Shown: positions 43,756 to 53,679, counted from the stretch's first letter. The stretch is 64,000 nucleotides of DNA from Mucilaginibacter galii (GCF_014635825.1 NZ_BMDO01000003.1:186001-250000), one strand, 5' to 3'. Notes: generated by a model from the sequence alone, not told the origin. Program-made: numbers and translations.

Positions 43756-45117
43756 TTAAATTTGCATAATGGCCACCGCAATACTGAAGTAGATAATGAG
43801 TCCGGTAACATCAACCAAAGTTGCAACGAAAGGTGCCGATGAAGTGGCGGGATCTAAGCCCAGGCGTTTTAATAGTAAAGGTAACATGGAGCCCGCCAGC
43901 GATCCCCATAACACAATGCCCACCAATGCCAAGCCCACGGTAAAGCCTACGGCCATCCAATGCGGCCCGTAAATATTGCTGAACATGGCTACCACAAAGA
44001 TCCTGAAAAAACCAATGATACCCAGGGTAAGCCCCAGCAATAAGCCGGATACTAATTCGCGCCGCATTACACGCCACCAATCATCTAACGTTACCTCGCC
44101 TAAAGCCATAGCCTGTATAATTAAGGTAGATGCCTGCGAACCACTGTTACCACCACTTGATATAATGAGCGGGATAAACAAGGCCAGTACTACCGCTTTA
44201 GCAATTTGCCCTTCAAAGTAACCCATGGCGGTAGCGGTAAGCATTTCGCCAAGGAACAGAATAATTAGCCAGCCTACACGCTTTCTTACCAGGCGTAGTA
44301 GCGATATATCTAAATAAGGCTCATCTAAAGCCTCGGTACCACCAATTTTTTGGATGTCTTCGGTGTACTCTTCGTTAGCTATCCACAAAATATCATCAAC
44401 GGTTACTATACCCAGCAAAATGTCGCTATCGTCGGTTACGGGTAGCGCCACGCGGTTATTCATCCTGAAGGTATTAATTACTTCCTCTTGCGGGTCTTTT
44501 ACATTGAGCGCAATAAGGCGGCTATCCATCAAATCGCTGATTTTGGTGGCCGGGTCTACCAGTAAAATTTCGCGGATCCGAATATCATCCAGCAAAACGC
44601 CGTTCTCATCAATTACATAAATAACATCGATAGTTTCAGAATTTTTACCGTAGCGCCTAATGTGCGATAACACCTGCACTACATCCCAGTTCTTTTTTAC
44701 AGCAATGTAGTCGGGCGTCATTAAGCGCCCTACGCTGTCTTCTTTATAACCTAACAAGGCTAAAGCCTGTTTGCGGTCGTCGGGCGGTAGGTGCAATATG
44801 AGGCTTTTCACCGTGTCGCTGTGCATCTCGCTAAACAGAGAGGTGCGGTCATCGGGTGGCAACTCGTTAATGAGTTCGGCAATTTTAAGCCCCGAAAGCT
44901 TTTTGAGCAAGCGTTCCTGGGTAGGAAAGTCGAGAATGCGGAAAACGTTTACCGCGCGGTTGAGTGAAAGTATTTCGATAAACTGAGGGCCATGTTCAGG
45001 AATTTCGCTAATCAGCTCTTCCACGTCCGATATGTTCAGGTTGTTCAAATAGTCGCGCAACTGTTGTTCATCATTGCTCTCCAGTAACAGTTCTACTTGT
45101 TCAACTATTTCTTCCAT
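43756..45117 (-). CDS. mgtE: Magnesium transporter MgtE
   Basis: 453 residues. N domain (1-125; LLKKLSGLKIAELINELPPD and LHLPPDDRKQALALLGY), two CBS domains (about 130-250; RLMTPDYIAVKKNWDVVQVL, VDDILWIANEEY), a linker helix, and five membrane helices (285-453) with the pore motif and SSGGNSGSQASTLIIQAMA. The N and CBS domains close the channel when cytosolic Mg2+ is high. All parts present. Divergent from ychF. Confidence 0.96.
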   Translation of the reverse strand: MEEIVEQVELLLESNDEQQLRDYLNNLNISDVEELISEIPEHGPQFIEILSLNRAVNVFRILDFPTQERLLKKLSGLKIAELINELPPDDRTSLFSEMHSDTVKSLILHLPPDDRKQALALLGYKEDSVGRLMTPDYIAVKKNWDVVQVLSHIRRYGKNSETIDVIYVIDENGVLLDDIRIREILLVDPATKISDLMDSRLIALNVKDPQEEVINTFRMNNRVALPVTDDSDILLGIVTVDDILWIANEEYTEDIQKIGGTEALDEPYLDISLLRLVRKRVGWLIILFLGEMLTATAMGYFEGQIAKAVVLALFIPLIISSGGNSGSQASTLIIQAMALGEVTLDDWWRVMRRELVSGLLLGLTLGIIGFFRIFVVAMFSNIYGPHWMAVGFTVGLALVGIVLWGSLAGSMLPLLLKRLGLDPATSSAPFVATLVDVTGLIIYFSIAVAIMQI

Positions 45118-45213
45118 ACTAAGCCCTCGTGTTTACATTTTTATATAATATGCTTTATTGCTAACGCCCGCAAAAGTCGTTTATTTTTTCAAATTTTAAG
45201 GCTGTTTTTATAT

Positions 45214-45221
45214 TATCTTTG
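45214..45221 (+). promoter_or_regulatory. -7 promoter box for ychF
   Basis: TATCTTTG, matching TAnnTTTG, 143 bp before the ATG at 45365; the inverted repeat at 45241 would therefore lie within the 5' leader. Confidence 0.55.
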
Positions 45222-45240
45222 CGCAAAATTTTGGTTGTGG

Positions 45241-45357
45241 TTAAGTAGTTGATTAAGTTGAATGGTTAAGTGGTTTTACAAAAGCAGAACTTAGCTATTT
45301 AATATTAATAATGACCCACTTTAACTAAATCAACCACTTAACTAATTAACTACTCAA
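45241..45357. repeat. Inverted repeat in the ychF leader
   Basis: TTAAGTAGTTGATTAAGTTG then TTAAGTGGTT at the left; AATCAACCACTTAACTAATT then AACTACT at the right. The arms pair imperfectly over about 30 bp. The element ends 7 bp before the start codon and could affect translation. Confidence 0.65.
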
Positions 45358-45364
45358 GAAAAAA

Positions 45365-46462
45365 ATGGGTTTACAATGTGGTATAGTAGGTTTGCCAAAT
45401 GTGGGCAAGTCAACACTTTTTAACTGTTTATCAAACGCAAGGGCACAGGCAGCCAATTTTCCTTTTTGCACTATTGAGCCTAACGTGGGTGTTATTACCG
45501 TACCCGATGAGCGCTTAACCAAGCTTACCGAACTGGTAAGCCCGCAGCGCGTGGTGCCAAACGTTATTGAGATCGTAGACATAGCCGGACTGGTGAAAGG
45601 CGCCAGTAAAGGCGAGGGCCTGGGTAACCAGTTTTTAGGCAACATACGCGCCACCAACGCCATTATACATGTACTGCGTTGCTTTGATGATGATAACGTA
45701 ATACACGTCGATGGTTCGGTTGATCCCATCCGCGATAAAGAAATTATTGATACCGAGTTGCAGTTGAAAGACCTGGATTCGGTAGAAAAGAAACTGCAGA
45801 AGGTTGAAAAAGCTGCCAAAACAGGCGACAAAGAAGCGAAGAAAGCATTTGACGTACTGACTGCTTACCGCGAACATTTGTTAAGTGGCAAATCGGCCCG
45901 TACGGCACAGGTGGCCGAAGAAGATCAAGAATACATTGAAGATCTGTGGTTGTTAACCGCTAAACCGGTAATGTACGTTTGTAATGTGGGCGAGAGCGAT
46001 GTAAACACCGGCAATGCTTATGTAGAAAAAGTACGCGAAGCAGTTAAAGAAGAAAATGCTGAAGTACTGATCATAAGCGCGCAAATCGAATCGGAAATTG
46101 CCCAGATGGATACTTACGAAGAGCGCCAGATGTTTTTGGACGATTTAGGCCTGGAGCAATCGGGTGTTACCAAACTAATCAAGGCAGCTTACCGCTTATT
46201 AAACCTGGCCACTTACTTTACCGCGGGTGTGCAAGAAGTACGCGCCTGGACCATTAACGAGGGCTTTACCGCACCACAGGCAGCAGGTGTTATCCATACC
46301 GACTTTGAAAAAGGTTTTATTCGTGCCGAGGTAATTAAGTATGCCGACTTTGTAAAATACGGATCGGAAGCTGCTTGTAAAGAGGCCGGTAAGCTAAGCG
46401 TTGAGGGTAAAACCTACGTGGTAGAAGATGGCGACATTATGCACTTCAGGTTTAACGTATAA
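45365..46462 (+). CDS. ychF: Redox-regulated ATPase YchF/OLA1
   Basis: 365 residues. TRAFAC GTPase fold that prefers ATP. G1 GLPNVGKSTLFNCLSNA, G3 VDIAGLVKGASKGEGLGNQF, coiled-coil insert (about 120-200), then the TGS domain at the C-terminus (ARAWTINEGFTAPQAAGV; HTDFEKGFIRAEVIKY). It associates with ribosomes and stress responses in other bacteria. The frame starts after an inverted-repeat leader. Confidence 0.97.
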   Translation: MGLQCGIVGLPNVGKSTLFNCLSNARAQAANFPFCTIEPNVGVITVPDERLTKLTELVSPQRVVPNVIEIVDIAGLVKGASKGEGLGNQFLGNIRATNAIIHVLRCFDDDNVIHVDGSVDPIRDKEIIDTELQLKDLDSVEKKLQKVEKAAKTGDKEAKKAFDVLTAYREHLLSGKSARTAQVAEEDQEYIEDLWLLTAKPVMYVCNVGESDVNTGNAYVEKVREAVKEENAEVLIISAQIESEIAQMDTYEERQMFLDDLGLEQSGVTKLIKAAYRLLNLATYFTAGVQEVRAWTINEGFTAPQAAGVIHTDFEKGFIRAEVIKYADFVKYGSEAACKEAGKLSVEGKTYVVEDGDIMHFRFNV

Positions 46463-46487
46463 CTAAACAAAGCATTTATAATCTACC

Positions 46488-46517
46488 AAAAGGCATTCCT
46501 CAAAAGGGATGCCTTTT
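46488..46517 (+). terminator. Rho-independent terminator after ychF
   Basis: AAAGGCATTCCT and AGGGATGCCTTT pair, followed by T's; 25 bp after the ychF stop. Confidence 0.9.
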
Positions 46518-46709
46518 TTAGTTTTATCAGAATTTAATATCGGCATAAGCTTAACGTAAATGCTTGTATAATAACATCCTTTAGGTATAAAATGCGAAAC
46601 ATAAGTCAAGTGGTTTTTGATGCAAGCCAAACATAATGTTATGTTTGAGCATTAATGCTTTAAACTGCTCATTTCGTTTGTGCAGCTATCTATCTCCGTA
46701 CCAAATTAT

Positions 46710-48836
46710 ATGAAATGGCTTCAAATTAAAAACCAATTGGTTTACTTCTTTTTAGGAGAATATTTCACCGATGCCGTTAGAATAACCTTCAGCATAGTTT
46801 TACCGGTTTGGATATTGTTTGCCATAAACTTACCGCAGGCGGCCGTTTCGGTAGGGTTGGGGGCACTGCTCATTACCATGACCGATTTGCCGGGCATCTT
46901 TAAAGATAAGCTAACCGTATCAATTACCAGTATATTGCTGTTGTTGGTTGTGGCGGTAATAACCTGCCTGGTAAGGCCGTATGCCTGGCTGCTAGGTGCG
47001 GTTATCGTAGCTTTTTGTTTTCTTTTTTCGATGCTTACGGTGCTGGGTACCCGCTATGCCATGGTAGGTACGGCAGGCATTATCCTCATGATATTTACCA
47101 TTGGTTTGAAGCCCTCCAACCCTGTAATTTACTGTACGTGCATATTTGCCGGTAGCATTTGGTATTACCTGGTTAGCTTGCTGCAGTCAAAAATTTGGCC
47201 GCTGCGTTCTTTAAAACACGCCATTATTGAATGCCTGTCTACCACATCGGCATTTATGAAGGCAAGGCAATCGTTTTACAACCCGGAGGTTCCTTTGCCG
47301 GAAGCTTACCGTAAAACGATAGCCATGCATGCCTTGGTGAACGAAAAGCATGAACAGGTAAGGCAGCTACTGCTTCGCGATAATGCGGTAATGAACACCG
47401 GCAACGCAAAAGGACAACGACTGCTACATGTTGCCACGGTGGCTATTGACCTTTACGAGCATATTGGCGCCATAAACTATGATTACCAGACACTGCGCGA
47501 AAATTTAAAAGCATCGGGCACACTTGAGCTAATTAGCCGGATGATATTTTTGCTGGCCGATGAACTGGATGGAGTTAGCCGGGCCTTGCTGGCCAACAGG
47601 AAGTATGAATCGCGCTTTGAGCACAGTAATGAACTCGATAGTTTGGAGCGTGAATTATCTGCCACAATTGATGATACAAGCGAGAGCCACGCCCCTTTAT
47701 TGGTAAACCTGAAAGATAACTTACAGGATATTGCCAGCCATATTAATGATATTAAAGATACCATTGGGCAAAAGAACCTTTCATTACCCGAAAGCCAGCC
47801 GCAACCTGATTATAAGGATCTGATTACGCCGGAAAAACCCGGACTGGATTTGCTCGGAGAGAATTTAAGTATTCACTCGCCGGTGTTCAGGTTTTCGCTA
47901 AGATTGGCTATTGCGTGCTTGTTTGGATATCTATTAACTTTTGTTTTTAACCTGGGTAATTACAGTTACTGGATACTGCTCACCATTGTAGTGGTTATGA
48001 AGCCGGCTTTCAGCATTACTAAAAAACGTAACATTGAACGTTTAGGCGGCACCTTGGTGGGCGTAGCTGCCGGTTTGCTCATTATGTTGCTTATTAAATC
48101 TACAAATGTGCAGTTGGGTATTTCGATAGTGTTGTTAATAGGCTTTTTTACGTTCATCAGGCTTAATTATACGCTCAGCGTACTGTTTTTAACTACGATG
48201 GTGGTATTGTGTCTTAGCATTTATGGCGGCCACCATAACGGGTTTATAACCGAGCGTTTGTACGACACATTGATTGGCTGCGCCATTGCATATGCTGCGG
48301 CTTACCTGTTCCCAGTTTGGGAAGTGAAAAAGCTATATAATTTTATGATTGATGTGCTGAACGCGAACTCCCGATATCTGGAGGTTTTGTTTAACGATCT
48401 GTCGGGGCGACCAACCGGTACCACGGCATACAAACTGGCGCGTAAAAACGTTTATGCAAAGCTGGCCAACCTATCGGCCGCTTACCAGCGCATGCTGGCC
48501 GAACCTCACCGCGTAGACGATGATTTTGTGAATAATTTTCAAATGGTGAATCATACCCTGTGTTCACTCACAGCGTCTTACTTTCCGCGCTATCGCGCAA
48601 ACTCGCTAAGCGGTAGCTACAGCGGTCAATTTGACGTTTTGTGGCAGGCCATTAATGAACTTAAAAGCTCCCTGGCATCATTCCCTAACAAACCCGCAGA
48701 CAACCAGGAGTTGGCACAGCAGCCTTTAGCAGTTGATAATACCGCTGTTAAACCAAATGATTCAGGCAGTATGGTTGCCACGGTAACTAATACCATAAAA
48801 GCTTGCACAAGGCAGTTGCTAAAAAATGAAAAATAG
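46710..48836 (+). CDS. FUSC-family inner-membrane protein, YccS-like
   Basis: ATG at 46710 gives 708 residues; a GTG 30 bp earlier is possible but less likely. Two membrane blocks of about five or six helices (about 30-180 and 390-520), with a helical cytoplasmic region between them (190-380, many Asp/Glu/Leu) and a C-terminal helical domain (550-708). YccS-type features: YFTDAVRITFSIVLPVW, NIERLGGTLVGVAAGLLIML. It is thought to export aromatic acids or similar compounds. Monocistronic. Confidence 0.88.
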   Translation: MKWLQIKNQLVYFFLGEYFTDAVRITFSIVLPVWILFAINLPQAAVSVGLGALLITMTDLPGIFKDKLTVSITSILLLLVVAVITCLVRPYAWLLGAVIVAFCFLFSMLTVLGTRYAMVGTAGIILMIFTIGLKPSNPVIYCTCIFAGSIWYYLVSLLQSKIWPLRSLKHAIIECLSTTSAFMKARQSFYNPEVPLPEAYRKTIAMHALVNEKHEQVRQLLLRDNAVMNTGNAKGQRLLHVATVAIDLYEHIGAINYDYQTLRENLKASGTLELISRMIFLLADELDGVSRALLANRKYESRFEHSNELDSLERELSATIDDTSESHAPLLVNLKDNLQDIASHINDIKDTIGQKNLSLPESQPQPDYKDLITPEKPGLDLLGENLSIHSPVFRFSLRLAIACLFGYLLTFVFNLGNYSYWILLTIVVVMKPAFSITKKRNIERLGGTLVGVAAGLLIMLLIKSTNVQLGISIVLLIGFFTFIRLNYTLSVLFLTTMVVLCLSIYGGHHNGFITERLYDTLIGCAIAYAAAYLFPVWEVKKLYNFMIDVLNANSRYLEVLFNDLSGRPTGTTAYKLARKNVYAKLANLSAAYQRMLAEPHRVDDDFVNNFQMVNHTLCSLTASYFPRYRANSLSGSYSGQFDVLWQAINELKSSLASFPNKPADNQELAQQPLAVDNTAVKPNDSGSMVATVTNTIKACTRQLLKNEK

Positions 48837-48900
48837 TATGATGCATTATTTTGGGATTCGCGCTTTAGGTGACCCTTTATCTTAAAGTATTATAATAAAC

Positions 48901-48943
48901 GATGAGCCATCAGATGTACCTATTGCACTTCTGATGGCTCATC
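48901..48943 (+). terminator. Perfect 14-bp hairpin after the FUSC gene
   Basis: GATGAGCCATCAGA (48901-48914) and TCTGATGGCTCATC (48930-48943) with a 15-nt loop. No T run, so it may be a transcript-stabilising or bidirectional structure between convergent genes. Confidence 0.6.
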
Positions 48944-49011
48944 CGGCCAATACATAAATTGGTTTTTATTTCATGGCCGACCAAACAAGCGTAATGGAAG
49001 TATATAGTAAG

Positions 49012-49815
49012 TTATAAAGTAGCGCTTCTTTGAATTGTAACATTTCTCGCTTTCATCACCGTATTGCCTGTTGGGCCCGGCGTGCCAGATGAACCCTCCA
49101 TTTGCAGGTCGATGATTAGATTAAGCGGCTGGTCTACAAAGTTTTGGCCGGTTTGGGTCGATACCTTTGTGCCATCTATCCAATACTCTATACTTACATT
49201 GTTGGTAGTGCCAATTCTTGTTAAGTAGGCGGTGTAAGTATGCCAGTTAGCCGGGCCCGAAATAACGGTACCAACACTCGACCACTGTCCGTTCTCATTT
49301 TTGTAGGTATTGGTCCAGTTGGTGGTGCTTCCCTTAAATTCCATGATGTCACTTTCAGGCGGCCATTGAATAGAGCCGTTTAACCAGAAAGCAGGCCAGG
49401 TGCCTTTTACCGAAGGACACTGAAACTCACCCGACACCCGCCACTTAGGCCACGACGTACTTACAGTAACCTGCTGTTTTGCATAGCAGGTACCTGAAAA
49501 ATAATGAATGCTTGGCTTATCGCTAACCGTACCGGGGTAGGCGGTCATGGTGAGTACACCGCCCGAAGTTGCAATATTTTCGCTGCGCATACGTGCCGAG
49601 CCGTTATGATCTGAACCCCAAGGGTAGAGGTTATTCCAGTAGGTGCTATAAGCATTAAATGAAGTGGTGGGGAGCACGGTTACCCACGAAACGGCATTTG
49701 TAGCTTTCAATGCTGCATCTTCATCTGGCGTTTGTACCGCATCAGATGAGGTTTTTTTACAGGAAACAGTAAGCAGGGTAATGCCCATACTTAGCAAGAG
49801 AATGATTTTTTTCAT
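49012..49815 (-). CDS. GH16-family glycoside hydrolase, lipoprotein
   Basis: 267 residues. Signal ends LLTVSC (lipidated Cys about 19). A GH16 jelly-roll follows: the ExDxxE catalytic motif is present as PPESDIMEF (about residue 153), preceded by GTWPAFWLNGSIQW. C-terminal strands include YWIDGTKVSTQTGQNF and LNLIIDLQMEGSSG. It should cut beta-1,3 or beta-1,3-1,4 glucans or related galactans at the cell surface; which one cannot be told. No SusC/SusD pair is adjacent, so it is a stand-alone enzyme. Confidence 0.92.
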   Translation of the reverse strand: MKKIILLLSMGITLLTVSCKKTSSDAVQTPDEDAALKATNAVSWVTVLPTTSFNAYSTYWNNLYPWGSDHNGSARMRSENIATSGGVLTMTAYPGTVSDKPSIHYFSGTCYAKQQVTVSTSWPKWRVSGEFQCPSVKGTWPAFWLNGSIQWPPESDIMEFKGSTTNWTNTYKNENGQWSSVGTVISGPANWHTYTAYLTRIGTTNNVSIEYWIDGTKVSTQTGQNFVDQPLNLIIDLQMEGSSGTPGPTGNTVMKARNVTIQRSATL

Positions 49816-50008
49816 AATTGAGGTTTCTTATTGGTTTATAAGTTTGCTTTTGGGCTTGTTTATGCTTTAACCTTTAGGCAAGTCAAATATGCACGATTAG
49901 GTATCTATAGAGTGAGGGGTAAACCAATCTATTTTAGGGGGGTAATTCTTAAATAAAGCAGAGCCTAATTTGTGAGCGTAAGTTGTGCGCATAACAGGGG
50001 AATTATTT

Positions 50009-50016
50009 TATCTTTG
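50009..50016 (+). promoter_or_regulatory. -7 promoter box for tRNA-Arg
   Basis: TATCTTTG, 9 bp before the tRNA; TTG at 49983-49985 may be the -33 element with 23-bp spacing. Confidence 0.6.
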
Positions 50017-50025
50017 CGCCATAAT

Positions 50026-50097
50026 GCTCCCGTAGTTCAATGGATAGAATTGTGGTTTCCGGTACCATCGATAGGGGTTCGAATCCCTTCGGGAGCA
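50026..50097 (+). tRNA. tRNA-Arg (CCG)
   Basis: Cloverleaf: acceptor GCTCCCG / CGGGAGC, D-arm GTTC / GAAT, anticodon stem GTGGT / ACCAT with loop TTCCGGT (anticodon CCG), T-arm AGGGGTTCGAATCCCTT, discriminator A. CCA is not encoded. Confidence 0.95.
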
Positions 50098-50106
50098 CAA
50101 GCATAC

Positions 50107-50145
50107 AGAACCGCTCGAATTAAATTTTGAGCGGTTCTTTTTTTT
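50107..50145 (+). terminator. Terminator after tRNA-Arg
   Basis: AGAACCGCTC and GAGCGGTTCT with a 12-nt loop, followed by eight T's. Confidence 0.9.
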
Positions 50146-50184
50146 AGCTTATTTGCAGGGCATACTTATAACCGGTATACCTTC

Positions 50185-51318
50185 ATGACCCTTAATAATA
50201 CTCAACCTGCCACCAAACCTCATTATCCCATATTAGACGGGCTGCGTGGCGTGGCAGCACTTACGGTGGTAGCTTTCCATGTTTTTGAAACGCACTCTAC
50301 CAGTCACCTTAATCAAATTATAAATCACGGTTACCTCGCGGTCGATTTCTTTTTCCTGCTATCGGGTTTTGTAATAGGATATGCATATGACGACCGCTGG
50401 AACAAGCTTACCGTTGGCGGTTTCTTTAAACGCAGGCTGGCCCGGCTTCAGCCTATGGTGGTATTGGGTATGATCATAGGCGCGGCTTGTTTTTATTTTC
50501 AGGCCGGCCCGGTTTGGCCGGGGTTAGCATCGGTGCCTGCCTGGCAGGTGCTGTTGGTTATGTTGGTGGGATGTACACTGATTCCTTTGCCTATATCGGC
50601 CGATATAAGGGGCTGGCAAGAAATGCACCCGCTTAACGGCCCGGGTTGGTCATTATTCTTTGAGTATTTAGCCAATATTATGTATGCACTTTTTGTGCGG
50701 AAGTTTTCTAAAAAGGCATTAACCCTCTTGGTAGCAATAGCTGGTGCAGCGCTTGTTCATTATGCGGTAACCAGTAAAACGGGCGATGTGATAGGAGGCT
50801 GGTCCGTAAACGCCGAGCAGTTGCGTATAGGCTTTACCCGCTTAATGTTTCCCTTTTTTGGCGGTCTGTTGTTATCGCGCACGGCAAGCGTTACACATAT
50901 TAATAATGCCTTTTTATGGTGCAGCCTGTTGCTACTGGCGGTGTTGGCTTTCCCCAGGGTAGGCGGCGCCGAAAATTTGTGGGCTAATGGCTTGTATGAT
51001 TCTTTAAGTATAATCATCTTATTTCCACTCATTATCTACATGGGTGCAAGTGGTAATATAGCGGGTGTATTTTCATCACGGGTATGCAAGTTCCTGGGCG
51101 ATATTTCTTACCCTATTTACATCACGCATTATCCTTTCATTTACACCTATACGGCCTGGGTAAGCCGTCATAAAGGTATTACCCTGCAAGAGGCGTGGCC
51201 TTATGGGTTGCTTACATTTGTAGCTTCGGTGGTACTCGCCTACGCTTGCCTCAAACTGTACGACGAACCGGTAAGGCGGTGGCTGAACAAGAAATTTATA
51301 GTAAAAACTATAGTATAA
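50185..51318 (+). CDS. Acyltransferase 3 family membrane protein, OafA/YrhL-like
   Basis: 377 residues with about ten membrane segments. N-terminal signature YPILDGLRGVAALTVVAFHV with the catalytic His, then YLAVDFFFLLSGFVIGYAYD, LARLQPMVVLGM, the GPGWSLFFEYLANIMYALF motif and C-terminal ISYPIYITHYPFIY. These enzymes O-acylate sugars of cell-surface glycans, lipids or antibiotics. The acceptor is unknown. It lies 46 bp before a BamE-like lipoprotein gene on the same strand. Confidence 0.94.
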   Translation: MTLNNTQPATKPHYPILDGLRGVAALTVVAFHVFETHSTSHLNQIINHGYLAVDFFFLLSGFVIGYAYDDRWNKLTVGGFFKRRLARLQPMVVLGMIIGAACFYFQAGPVWPGLASVPAWQVLLVMLVGCTLIPLPISADIRGWQEMHPLNGPGWSLFFEYLANIMYALFVRKFSKKALTLLVAIAGAALVHYAVTSKTGDVIGGWSVNAEQLRIGFTRLMFPFFGGLLLSRTASVTHINNAFLWCSLLLLAVLAFPRVGGAENLWANGLYDSLSIIILFPLIIYMGASGNIAGVFSSRVCKFLGDISYPIYITHYPFIYTYTAWVSRHKGITLQEAWPYGLLTFVASVVLAYACLKLYDEPVRRWLNKKFIVKTIV

Positions 51319-51363
51319 CTAAAATAATTTTTAGTTTAAATGGTTTTTGACTAATATTAGGCC

Positions 51364-51642
51364 ATGAAAAAACTTATCCTCTTATCATTATTAGGCTTAA
51401 CTGCATGCGCAGGTAACAGCAGTAATTTCTCAAAATTAAAAATAGGTATGCACACAAAACAGGTTGTAGAACTTGTGGGCGCACCTGAGTCAAAAAAACC
51501 GATTTTTACCGGCGAGTGGTGGATGTATACCAAGCAAAATAAAATGATAGTAATTGATAATGATACGGTAGTAACCGTTAAACAAGATCTTAAGGCATCA
51601 CAAGATTCGATGAAAAACTTGCTCGATACACTTGGCAAGTAA
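51364..51642 (+). CDS. Small lipoprotein, BamE/SmpA-like
   Basis: 92 residues. Lipobox LLGLTACAG (Cys about 16). The mature part, FSKLKIGMHTKQVVELVGAP followed by ESKKPIFTGEWWMYTK, follows the SmpA/OmlA (BamE) pattern of a short helix-strand domain. BamE helps the Bam complex insert outer-membrane barrels; here it may be any small BamE-fold lipoprotein. A terminator follows. Confidence 0.75.
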   Translation: MKKLILLSLLGLTACAGNSSNFSKLKIGMHTKQVVELVGAPESKKPIFTGEWWMYTKQNKMIVIDNDTVVTVKQDLKASQDSMKNLLDTLGK

Positions 51643-51662
51643 TAATTAACAAACAAAAAGCT

Positions 51663-51696
51663 AAAAGCCGCTAATATATTTTTAGCGGCTTTTTTA
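51663..51696 (+). terminator. Terminator after the BamE-like gene
   Basis: AAAAGCCGCTAA and TTTAGCGGCTTTTTT form a hairpin with a T run. The next 240 bp up to 51943 are AT-rich, with a CATATTTG sequence (51897-51904) near the -7 consensus. Confidence 0.9.
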
Positions 51697-51942
51697 ATGG
51701 GACTTTACCGGTTTGATTCCGTTTTGAAAAACTAGCGTTCTGCACACTGCTTAAAACGTTGTTAAAAGGACATAACGCTAAGAACCTTTCAGCTCATTAA
51801 CAGTTATGATAAATTGTAAGCGTAATGGATTATTCTACAAGCATTAACAAATTGTTAGAAGTTTATAAGCTTATAGCTAAAAATATATTTTATTACCATA
51901 TTTGAAGCACAACACAATATCAAAGAAAAACAATAAATAAAT

Positions 51943-53679
51943 ATGCAGGAATTAGATCCGGCCGTATTGGCCAAAGCAAACCAATGGCTCCAGGGAAATT
52001 ATGACGCTGATGTAAAGGCGCAGATTCAAAAATTACTGGACGATAAAGCTTACGCTGACTTAACCGACTCGTTTTACCGCGACCTTGAATTTGGTACCGG
52101 TGGCTTGCGTGGCTTAATGGGGCCGGGTTCTAACCGTGTTAACAAATATACCATTGGTGCTGCAACCCAGGGTTTGGCTAATTACCTGAACAAAACCTAT
52201 CCGGGCGAAAAAATTAAAGTAGCCATTGCGCACGATAGCCGCAATAACTCCGATTTACTGGCCGGCATTACCGCCGATGTATTTTCGGCAAACGGCATCC
52301 ACGTATACTTCTTCAGTGCACTGCGCCCTACGCCCGAATTGTCTTTTGCTATACGCCATTTAGGTTGCAAAAGCGGTGTAATGCTTACGGCCTCACACAA
52401 TCCTAAAGAATATAATGGTTACAAAGCCTACGGTGAAGATGGCGGACAGTTTGTATCGCCTGCAGATAAGGCCGTGTTGAGCGAGGTGGCCGCCATTACC
52501 AGTATCGACGATGTGAAGTTTACCCGCGTTGACGAAAACGTGGAATTGATAGGTGAGGAGATAGACCAACTGTATTTGGATAAGATCACCGAGCTTTCGG
52601 TATCACCCGATGCTATTAAACGCCAGAAGGATCTTAAAATAGTTTATTCGCCCATCCATGGTACCGGCATAACCCTGGTTCCAAAAGCCTTGAAGCAATT
52701 CGGTTTCGAAAACGTGATCCTGGTAGATGAGCAAACCACGCCAGATGGTAATTTTCCTACCGTGGTTTACCCAAACCCCGAGGAGAAAGAAGCCCTTACC
52801 CTGGCCTTGAAAAAGGCGCAGGAAGTTGACGCCGACCTGGTACTGGCTACCGACCCTGATGCCGACCGAGTGGGTATTGCGGTGAAAAACGACAGCGGCG
52901 AATTTGTATTGCTAAACGGTAACCAAACCGGTAGCTTGTTAATTAACTACCTGCTTACCGCCTGGCAAGAAAAAGGCAAACTAACCGGTAACGAGTACAT
53001 TGTTAAAACCATTGTAACCTCTTACTTAATTGATGCCATAGCGGAGAAAAAAGGCGTAAAATGCTATAACACCTTAACTGGCTTTAAATATATTGGTGAA
53101 TTAATGACCAAGTTTGAGGGCAAGCAAACCTTTATTGGTGGTGGCGAAGAAAGCTACGGTTACCTTATTGGCGAACTGGTGCGCGATAAAGATGCCGTGG
53201 TATCGGCCGCATTTATTTCTGAAATGACCGCGTTCTATAAAGATAAAGGAAGCAGCTTGTTCGAAGCCCTTGCCGATACTTACCTGGAGTACGGTTTTTA
53301 TAAAGAAAGATTGATCAGTATTACCAAGAAGGGCAAATCGGGCGCAGAAGAGATCGTTGCCATGATCGAAAAGTTCCGTACTAACCCCCCTGCTACGCTG
53401 GCTGGTTCTAAGGTAACAGTGTTTAAAGATTACGAAAAACGCACCGAAACTGATTTGGTAAACAATACCACCAAACCAATCGAGCTGCCAAAATCAGATG
53501 TATTACAGTTCATCACCGAAGACGGAAGCATTTTATCGGCACGCCCATCAGGAACTGAACCTAAAATTAAGTTCTATTGCAGTGTGAATACCAAGCTGGA
53601 AAGCAAAGAAGCTTATCACACTACCGAACAGCAATTAGATGCTAAAATAGACACGATCATTAAAGATCTGGGTGTTTAA
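51943..53679 (+). CDS. Phosphoglucomutase/phosphomannomutase
   Basis: 578 residues, alpha-D-phosphohexomutase family. Active-site Ser loop MLTASHNPKEYNGYKAYG; metal loop ATDPDADRVGIA; sugar-binding GGGEESYGYLIG; phosphate-binding C-terminal loop ARPSGTEPKIKFY. It interconverts 1- and 6-phosphates of glucose or mannose. The N-terminal helix (about 1-40) before the first domain is typical of the PGM2-like longer type. The 3' end of the gene, with the repeat and terminator after it, is triplicated downstream (53668-54161). Confidence 0.95.
   Translation: MQELDPAVLAKANQWLQGNYDADVKAQIQKLLDDKAYADLTDSFYRDLEFGTGGLRGLMGPGSNRVNKYTIGAATQGLANYLNKTYPGEKIKVAIAHDSRNNSDLLAGITADVFSANGIHVYFFSALRPTPELSFAIRHLGCKSGVMLTASHNPKEYNGYKAYGEDGGQFVSPADKAVLSEVAAITSIDDVKFTRVDENVELIGEEIDQLYLDKITELSVSPDAIKRQKDLKIVYSPIHGTGITLVPKALKQFGFENVILVDEQTTPDGNFPTVVYPNPEEKEALTLALKKAQEVDADLVLATDPDADRVGIAVKNDSGEFVLLNGNQTGSLLINYLLTAWQEKGKLTGNEYIVKTIVTSYLIDAIAEKKGVKCYNTLTGFKYIGELMTKFEGKQTFIGGGEESYGYLIGELVRDKDAVVSAAFISEMTAFYKDKGSSLFEALADTYLEYGFYKERLISITKKGKSGAEEIVAMIEKFRTNPPATLAGSKVTVFKDYEKRTETDLVNNTTKPIELPKSDVLQFITEDGSILSARPSGTEPKIKFYCSVNTKLESKEAYHTTEQQLDAKIDTIIKDLGV

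Noticed and set aside
49012..49815. Polysaccharide utilisation locus
   Set aside because: GH16 enzyme without SusC/SusD or other carbohydrate genes around it.
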